The notes below the pieces were generated by a model. That model saw only the letters and a list, made by a program, of their open reading frames with translations, was not told the DNA's origin and did not search any database. The position numbers and the translations under genes are program-made. A DNA stretch of 64,000 nt. It comes from Streptomyces sp. CB01635. GTDB lineage: Bacteria > Actinomycetota > Actinomycetes > Streptomycetales > Streptomycetaceae. The stretch spans positions 56,848-120,847 of the forward strand of contig NZ_NNBL01000025.1 in NCBI RefSeq assembly GCF_002803065.1, read 5' to 3'. Shown piece by piece: positions 59,200-64,000 of the stretch. Positions within the stretch are counted from its first letter, which is position 1, and the number at the start of each line of letters is the position of its first letter.

Positions 59200-59308
59200 C
59201 CACGGCCACACCCGCCGGGACTCCCGTCCGAGCAGCCGTGCCCCCGTCCCCGGCGGTACGCTGACCAGGCCGCACGCACACACATTCATACCGCCGAAGG
59301 GACACCTC

Positions 59309-59479
59309 ATGCCGCTCGAAGCCGGCCTCCTGGAGATCCTCGCCTGCCCGGCCTGCCACGCCCCCCTCAAGGAGGCGGACGCCGAGCTGCTCTGCACCGG
59401 ATCGGACTGCGGCCTCGCCTACCCGATCCGCGACGGCATCCCCGTACTCCTCGTTGACGAGGCCCGCCGCCCCGCATAG
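59309..59479 (+). CDS. Small Trm112-like zinc-ribbon protein
   Basis: A 56-residue protein. The sequence LEILACPACHAPLKEAD, then LLCTGSDCGLAYPIRDGIPVLL, matches the bacterial Trm112/YcaR family: CPxC, a second Cys pair, and the YPIRDGIPVLL ending. In eukaryotes and archaea Trm112 activates methyltransferases; the bacterial role is unclear. The ATG at 59309 follows AAGGGA. It lies between manB and a SIS-domain gene, as in many actinobacteria. Confidence 0.85.
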   Translation: MPLEAGLLEILACPACHAPLKEADAELLCTGSDCGLAYPIRDGIPVLLVDEARRPA

Positions 59480-59522
59480 GTCCCACCCAGGCCCCACAGG
59501 GGCCGTCCCGGAGGCTGACACC

Positions 59523-60647
59523 ATGCTCGACGAATCGCTGCTCGACGCCCCCGAGGCCCTCGCCAGGGTCGACCGCCGCGGACTCCTGCGCGGCGCCGCC
59601 GAGGCCGGCGCCCGCGTCCGCACCGCGGTCCGGCACGCCGCGGAGGCCGGGATCACCGAGCTCAAACCGGACGGCCGCCCGCGCGCCGTCCTCTTCGCGG
59701 GACCCGGACTGGCCGCCGGCTGCGTCGCCGACCTGCTCAACAGGCTCGCCGGCGCCTCCTGCCCCGTAGCCCGCCTGCGCCCCACCGGAGTCGCCCCCGC
59801 CGCGGGCGCCCTGCGCTGGGAGCTGCCCGGCTGGGCGGGCCCCGTGGACCTCCTCCTCGTCGCGACCACCGACGGCACCGAGCCGGGACTCGCCCTCCTC
59901 GTCGAGCAGGCCTACCGGCGCGGCTGCACCATCGTCGCCGTCAGCCCCGCGGGCGCCCCCCTGAGCGAAGCCGTCGCCGGGGCACACGGCCTCTTCGTAC
60001 CGATGGCGACCGCCCCGTACGAGGAGGACGAACCCGCCGCGGCCTCCGCGCCCGGCGCCCTGTGGGCCCTGCTCACCCCACTGCTCTCCCTCCTGGACCG
60101 CACCGGCCTGCTCTCCGCGCCGGCCGAGACCCTGGAGAAGGTCGCCGACCGCCTCGACCAGACCGCCGAGCGCTGCGGCCCGGCGATTGCGACCTACAGC
60201 AACCCCGCCAAGACGCTCGCCGCCGAGCTCGCCGACGCACTGCCCCTGATCTGGACCGAAGGGCACGCCGCGGGCCCGGCAGGCCGCCGCTTCGCCGCCG
60301 CGCTCGCCGAACTCGCCGGCCGCCCGGCCCTCGCCTCCGACCTGCCCGAGGCGCTCCCCGCGCACGGCCGCCTCCTCCTCGGCGACCTCGCGGGCGGCGC
60401 CGACCCCGACGACTTCTTCCGCGACCGGGTCGACGAGGCACAGCCGATGCGCGTCCGCGTCGTCCTCCTGCGCGACCGGCCCGGCGGCCTCACCGCCGCG
60501 CCCGCCGCCCGCGAGCTGGCCCTCGGCCACGACACCCCGATCAGCGAGCTCGAACCCGAAGAGGGCGGCGAACTGGAAACACTCGCCGAACTGATCGCCG
60601 TCACGGATTTCGCCGCCGTTTACCTCGCGCTCGCCTCGGGCGCATGA
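59523..60647 (+). CDS. SIS-domain protein related to phosphoglucose/phosphomannose isomerase
   Basis: A 374-residue protein with two sugar-isomerase-like halves. The first contains AVLFAGPGLAAGCVADLLN near residue 58 and LLLVATTDGTEPGLALLVEQAYRRGCTIVAVSP (in part) near 110-145. The second contains LIWTEGHAAGPAGRRFAAALAELAGRPA near 242 and a C-terminal isomerase-like segment. It resembles archaeal bifunctional PGI/PMI, but the usual SxSGNT motif reads TTDGTEP, so activity is uncertain. The ATG at 59523 has GGAGG. Lying between manB and manA, it probably belongs to mannose metabolism (mycobacterial Rv3256c-like, from memory). Confidence 0.78.
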   Translation: MLDESLLDAPEALARVDRRGLLRGAAEAGARVRTAVRHAAEAGITELKPDGRPRAVLFAGPGLAAGCVADLLNRLAGASCPVARLRPTGVAPAAGALRWELPGWAGPVDLLLVATTDGTEPGLALLVEQAYRRGCTIVAVSPAGAPLSEAVAGAHGLFVPMATAPYEEDEPAAASAPGALWALLTPLLSLLDRTGLLSAPAETLEKVADRLDQTAERCGPAIATYSNPAKTLAAELADALPLIWTEGHAAGPAGRRFAAALAELAGRPALASDLPEALPAHGRLLLGDLAGGADPDDFFRDRVDEAQPMRVRVVLLRDRPGGLTAAPAARELALGHDTPISELEPEEGGELETLAELIAVTDFAAVYLALASGA

Positions 60648-60710
60648 CGTGGACCAGGCCGGTCCGAACCACCGGCCGGCCCCTGACCCGCGTACGGAGA
60701 AGAACACCTG

Positions 60711-61862
60711 ATGGACCGCCTCACCAACACCGTCCGCCCCTACGCCTGGGGCTCGACCACCGCCATCCCGCACCTCATCGGTGCCGAGCCGACGGGCGAG
60801 CCGCAGGCCGAGATGTGGATGGGCGCCCACCCGGGAGCCCCCTCGCGGACCGGGCGCGGCCCGCTCAACGAGGTGATCGACCAGGCCCCCGAGCGTGAGC
60901 TCGGCCCGCAGGCCGTCGCGAAGTTCGGCCCCCGCCTCCCCTTCCTCCTCAAAATCCTCGCCGCGGGCGCCCCGCTCTCCCTCCAGGTCCACCCCGATCT
61001 CGCCCAGGCCAAGGAGGGTTACGAGGCCGAAGAGCGCGCCGGCGTCCCCATAGACGCCCCGCACCGCAACTACAAGGACGCCAACCACAAGCCCGAACTG
61101 ATCTGCGCCCTCACGCCGTTCGAGGGCCTGTGCGGATTCCGCGCCCCCGAAGAGGCCGCACGCCTCATCGAGGGCCTCGGCGTCGACTCCCTCAAGCCCT
61201 ACGCCGACCTGCTGCGCGCCCACCCCGAAGAGGCCGCGCTGCGCGAGGTCCTGACGGCCGTACTGAGCGCGGACCCCGCGGAGATGGCCGCCACGGTCAC
61301 CGAGGCCGAGGCCGCCGCCGAACGCCTCGGCGGCGACTACGTGCCCTACGCCGGACTCGCCCACCACTACCCCGGCGACCCGGGCGTGATCGCGGCCATG
61401 CTGCTCAACCACGTCCGCCTCAACCCCGGGGAGGCCCTGTTCCTCGGCGCCGGAGTCCCGCACGCCTACATCGACGGCCTCGGCGTAGAGATCATGGCCA
61501 ACTCGGACAACGTCCTGCGCTGCGGCCTCACCCCCAAGCACGTCGACGTCCCCGAACTCCTGCGAATCGTCCGCTTCGAGGCCACCGACCCGGGCATCCT
61601 GCGCCCCGAGGCGTCCCCCGACGGCGAAGAGGTCTACGAGACCCCCATCGACGAATTCCGCCTCTCCCGCTACACCCTGCCCGAGGGCGCCGCCGCGCAC
61701 GACGTGACCGCCGAGACCCCGCAGATCCTGCTCTGCACCGCGGGCACCGTCCGCGCCGGCGAACTCGACCTCACCGCAGGGCAGTCGGCATTCGTCCCCG
61801 CCGGCGAAAAGACCGAAGTGTCCGGAGTCGGCACCCTGTTCCGGGCAACCGTGGTGGCCTGA
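60711..61862 (+). CDS. manA: Mannose-6-phosphate isomerase, class I
   Basis: A 383-residue cupin zinc enzyme that interconverts fructose-6-phosphate and mannose-6-phosphate. Zinc ligands are visible in LSLQVHPDLAQAKEGY (Gln and His) near residue 95, NHKPELICAL (Glu) near 125 and the His of GVPHAYIDGLGVEIMANSDN near 253; the Arg of VLRCGLTPKHVD lies near 275. It supplies the GDP-mannose route completed by manB and manC. The ATG at 60711 follows GGAGAAGAACACCTG. Confidence 0.95.
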   Translation: MDRLTNTVRPYAWGSTTAIPHLIGAEPTGEPQAEMWMGAHPGAPSRTGRGPLNEVIDQAPERELGPQAVAKFGPRLPFLLKILAAGAPLSLQVHPDLAQAKEGYEAEERAGVPIDAPHRNYKDANHKPELICALTPFEGLCGFRAPEEAARLIEGLGVDSLKPYADLLRAHPEEAALREVLTAVLSADPAEMAATVTEAEAAAERLGGDYVPYAGLAHHYPGDPGVIAAMLLNHVRLNPGEALFLGAGVPHAYIDGLGVEIMANSDNVLRCGLTPKHVDVPELLRIVRFEATDPGILRPEASPDGEEVYETPIDEFRLSRYTLPEGAAAHDVTAETPQILLCTAGTVRAGELDLTAGQSAFVPAGEKTEVSGVGTLFRATVVA

Positions 61863-61991
61863 CGCGCCTCAGCTGTCCCGGGCTGCAACAATGACCCACC
61901 GCAAAGGGTGGGCAAAGCCCGGGACGGCGTACGCGGACAGATCCGTACGAGCTGTGGCCCGGGACCGCGTACGAAGGGACATCGGGAACAC

Positions 61992-62996
61992 ATGAGCGCT
62001 TCAGGCGGCACAAAAGCGATCGTGGCGGCACTCGCCGCCAACCTCGCGATCGCGGTAGCGAAATTCGTGGCGTTCCTCTTCAGCGGCTCGTCCTCGATGC
62101 TCGCCGAGAGCGTCCACTCGCTCGCCGACTCCGGCAACCAGGGCCTCCTGCTGCTCGGCGGCAAGAAGGCCCAGCGCGAGGCGACCCCGCAACACCCCTT
62201 CGGCTACGGCCGCGAGCGCTACATCTACGCCTTCCTCGTCTCCATCGTCCTCTTCTCGGTCGGCGGCATGTTCGCCGTCTACGAGGGCTACGAGAAGATC
62301 AAGCACCCGCACGCGCTCGAGAACTGGTACTGGCCGATCGGCGTCCTCGTCTTCGCGATCATCGCCGAGAGCTTCTCGTTCCGCACCGCCATCAAGGAGT
62401 CCAACGAGCTGCGCGGCAAGCTCACCTGGTCCCAGTTCATCCGCCGCGCCAAGGCCCCCGAGCTGCCCGTCGTCCTCCTCGAGGACTTCGGCGCGCTGAT
62501 CGGTCTCGTCCTCGCGCTCGCCGGCACCGGCCTCGCCCTCGCCACCGACGACGGCCTCTGGGACGGCATCGGCACCGTGTGCATCGGCGTCCTGCTCATC
62601 GCCATCGCGATCGTGCTGGCCGCCGAGACCAAGTCGCTGCTCCTCGGCGAAGCCGCGGACGTCGACCAGGTCAAGAAGATCGAGGCCGCGCTCGTCGACG
62701 GCGACACCGTCACCGGCGTCATCCACATGCGCACCCTCCACCTCGGCCCTGAGGAACTCCTCGTCGCCGCCAAGATCGCCGTCCAGCACGACGACACGGC
62801 CACCGAGGTCGCCAACGCCATCAACGCCGCGGAGGCCCGCATCCGCGAGGCCGTCCCGATCGCCCGCGTGATCTACCTCGAACCGGACATCTACAACGAG
62901 GCGGCCGCCTCGGCCGGCACCAACCCGGCCAAGACCCCGGCCGGCCCGGCCTCGGACAGCCCGACCCCCGACAGCTCGGGACCGGACGCCAACTGA
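61992..62996 (+). CDS. Cation diffusion facilitator family transporter (ZnT9-like branch)
   Basis: A 334-residue membrane protein with six helices. The TM2 metal site is AESVHSLADSGNQ (HxxxD) near residue 38. The loop has QHPFGYGRERYIYAFLVS. TM5 has LLEDFGALIGLVLAL, where the residue four before the Asp is Val rather than His or Asp. A cytoplasmic domain follows (KKIEAALVDGDTVTGVIHMRTLHLGPEE, in part) and a proline/serine tail. CDF proteins export divalent metals in exchange for protons; the altered TM5 site is like that of the SLC30A9 branch, so the ion is uncertain. The ATG at 61992 has GGGAACAC upstream. Confidence 0.87.
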   Translation: MSASGGTKAIVAALAANLAIAVAKFVAFLFSGSSSMLAESVHSLADSGNQGLLLLGGKKAQREATPQHPFGYGRERYIYAFLVSIVLFSVGGMFAVYEGYEKIKHPHALENWYWPIGVLVFAIIAESFSFRTAIKESNELRGKLTWSQFIRRAKAPELPVVLLEDFGALIGLVLALAGTGLALATDDGLWDGIGTVCIGVLLIAIAIVLAAETKSLLLGEAADVDQVKKIEAALVDGDTVTGVIHMRTLHLGPEELLVAAKIAVQHDDTATEVANAINAAEARIREAVPIARVIYLEPDIYNEAAASAGTNPAKTPAGPASDSPTPDSSGPDAN

Positions 62997-63231
62997 CCCT
63001 CCCGCTCGCGCCGGACCCGGAGGCGGGCTGGGTCCGGCTGGGCCGATCGGTGTAGATTCGTCTCTGAGCCAGACGTCGCTGCTGATGGCGGTCGGGCGGC
63101 CCGCACGACGGGCCGGCCGAGGGAGAGAGGGCCTCCGACGGACTGCGCTGCGAGCGCCGGGCACTCGTATGTCCATCGCCGCAGGCAAGCCATGCCCACC
63201 TCGACCCACCACCACGAGGAGCAATCTCCCT
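62997..63231 (+). promoter_or_regulatory. Promoter and long structured leader of ahcY
   Basis: TAGATT (63053-63058) is a plausible -10 with a weak -35 near 63029, giving a leader of about 165 bases. Within it, CGGCCCG (63097-63103), CACGA, CGGGCCG (63109-63115) form a hairpin that extends outward to TCGG/CCGA. A second GCGCT/AGCGC hairpin lies near 63146-63158. Such a long leader before an S-adenosylhomocysteine gene suggests RNA-level control. I could not match it with confidence to the SAH or SAM riboswitch classes. Confidence 0.4.
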
Positions 63232-64000
63232 ATGACGACTGTCGACAAGCGACAGGACCAGGACTTCAAGGTCGCCGATCTCTCCCTGGCCGCCTTCGGC
63301 CGCAAGGAGATCACCCTCGCCGAGCACGAGATGCCCGGCCTGATGTCCATCCGCAAGGAGTACGCCGCCACGCAGCCGCTCGCCGGCGCCCGCGTGACCG
63401 GCTCCCTGCACATGACGGTGCAGACCGCCGTCCTCATCGAGACCCTCGTCGCCCTCGGCGCCGACGTCCGCTGGGCCTCGTGCAACATCTTCTCCACCCA
63501 GGACCACGCCGCCGCGGCCATCGCCGTCGGCCCGAACGGCACCCCGGACAACCCCCAGGGCGTCCCGGTCTTCGCCTGGAAGGGCGAGACCCTGGAGGAG
63601 TACTGGTGGTGCACGGAGCAGGCCCTGACCTGGCCGAACACCCCCACCGGCGGCCCGAACATGATCCTGGACGACGGCGGTGACGCCACCCTCCTCGTCC
63701 ACAACGGCGTTCAGTACGAGAAGGACGGCAAGGTCCCCTCGGCCGACACCGCCGAGTCGGACGAGCACCGCGTCATCCTGGAGCTCCTCAACCGCACCAT
63801 CACCGAGGGCTCGCAGAAGTGGACCCAGCTCGCCTCGGAGATCCGTGGCGTGACGGAGGAGACCACGACCGGTGTCCACCGTCTCTACGAGATGTACCGT
63901 GACGGCACCCTGTTGTTCCCGGCGATCAATGTGAACGATGCCGTGACGAAGTCGAAGTTCGACAACAAGTACGGCTGCCGTCACTCCCTCATCGACGGCA
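63232..64000 (+). CDS. ahcY: Adenosylhomocysteinase (3' truncated by window end)
   Basis: The first 256 residues of S-adenosyl-L-homocysteine hydrolase (full length usually 470-490). It begins with DFKVADLSLAAFGRKEITLAEHEMPGLMSIR (in part), then PLAGARVTGSLHMTVQTAVLIETL, the substrate segment SCNIFSTQDHAAAAI, GETLEEYWWCTEQAL, MILDDGGDATLLVH and NVNDAVTKSKFDN, where the Lys contacts the adenosine. It splits S-adenosylhomocysteine to adenosine and homocysteine with bound NAD+, relieving methyltransferase inhibition. The NAD domain lies beyond the window. The ATG at 63232 has GAGGAG eleven bases upstream. Confidence 0.97.
   Translation, partial: MTTVDKRQDQDFKVADLSLAAFGRKEITLAEHEMPGLMSIRKEYAATQPLAGARVTGSLHMTVQTAVLIETLVALGADVRWASCNIFSTQDHAAAAIAVGPNGTPDNPQGVPVFAWKGETLEEYWWCTEQALTWPNTPTGGPNMILDDGGDATLLVHNGVQYEKDGKVPSADTAESDEHRVILELLNRTITEGSQKWTQLASEIRGVTEETTTGVHRLYEMYRDGTLLFPAINVNDAVTKSKFDNKYGCRHSLIDG

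Noticed and set aside
63092..63190. Definite SAH riboswitch upstream of ahcY
   Set aside because: Only a loose resemblance to the core; no convincing secondary structure could be drawn by eye, so it is kept as a candidate leader only.
1..64000. tRNA, rRNA, CRISPR arrays, IS elements or prophage genes
   Set aside because: Intergenic regions were read for cloverleaf ends, regular spaced repeats and transposase or integrase motifs; none were found.

Overview
The window is chromosomal DNA of a high-GC actinomycete, almost certainly a Streptomyces. The evidence is very high GC with third-position GC bias, many GTG and TTG starts, 4-bp GTGA/ATGA gene overlaps, an 87-residue WhiB, a sigma-B/F/G-like sigma factor with a STAS protein and an ATP-binding anti-sigma, and the order fbiB-fbiA-cdo-whiB-glycosyltransferase-manB-manA-ahcY. 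From memory this order follows the S. coelicolor SCO3070s-to-SCO3020s region, and parts of it recur in mycobacteria. No rRNA, tRNA, CRISPR array, transposase or prophage gene was seen.

Layout. 1-2341: a membrane-protein tail, then a leftward operon of three Roadblock/LC7-type proteins and a DUF4388-like protein. 2665-8217: a rightward histidine-utilisation operon (hutU, an M20 amidohydrolase, hutF, hutI). 8305-10555: a stress sigma factor divergent from its putative anti-anti-sigma and anti-sigma genes. 10750-14943: four secreted or surface genes, two ending in sortase-like signals. 15022-15988: a MerR regulator with its own operator. 16016-19962: a POT peptide transporter and a two-component system. 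19988-24815: GtrA, purK-purE, a dipeptidase and a frameshifted, ligand-less dipeptidase paralogue. 24837-27955: a VOC protein, UDP-glucose dehydrogenase and acyl-CoA dehydrogenase.

28094-30706 is a rifamycin phosphotransferase (rph) preceded by a rifamycin-associated element; it looks like an accessory insertion in an otherwise conserved order. 31091-41670 holds five LytR-CpsA-Psr (LCP) genes with a thioesterase, a GT2 glycosyltransferase and a TIGR03089 protein. 41820-48389: a secreted amidase, manC, a DNA glycosylase, fbiB/fbiA for coenzyme F420, and cysteine dioxygenase. 49095-64000: whiB, a 1235-residue glycosyltransferase, a DUF5719-like protein, a metallopeptidase, a DUF3499 protein, lactate permease, manB, a Trm112-like zinc ribbon, a SIS protein, manA, a CDF transporter and the 5' part of ahcY.

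Functional themes. Histidine is broken down to glutamate. GDP-mannose supply (manA, manB, manC) sits close to envelope glycosyltransferases and LCP ligases. F420 side-chain assembly and developmental control (whiB) are next to each other. The least described parts are the 10750-14943 surface cluster, the Roadblock operon without a GTPase, and the dead dipeptidase paralogue. Function calls rest on reading the translations and on recalled family knowledge; no database search was run.
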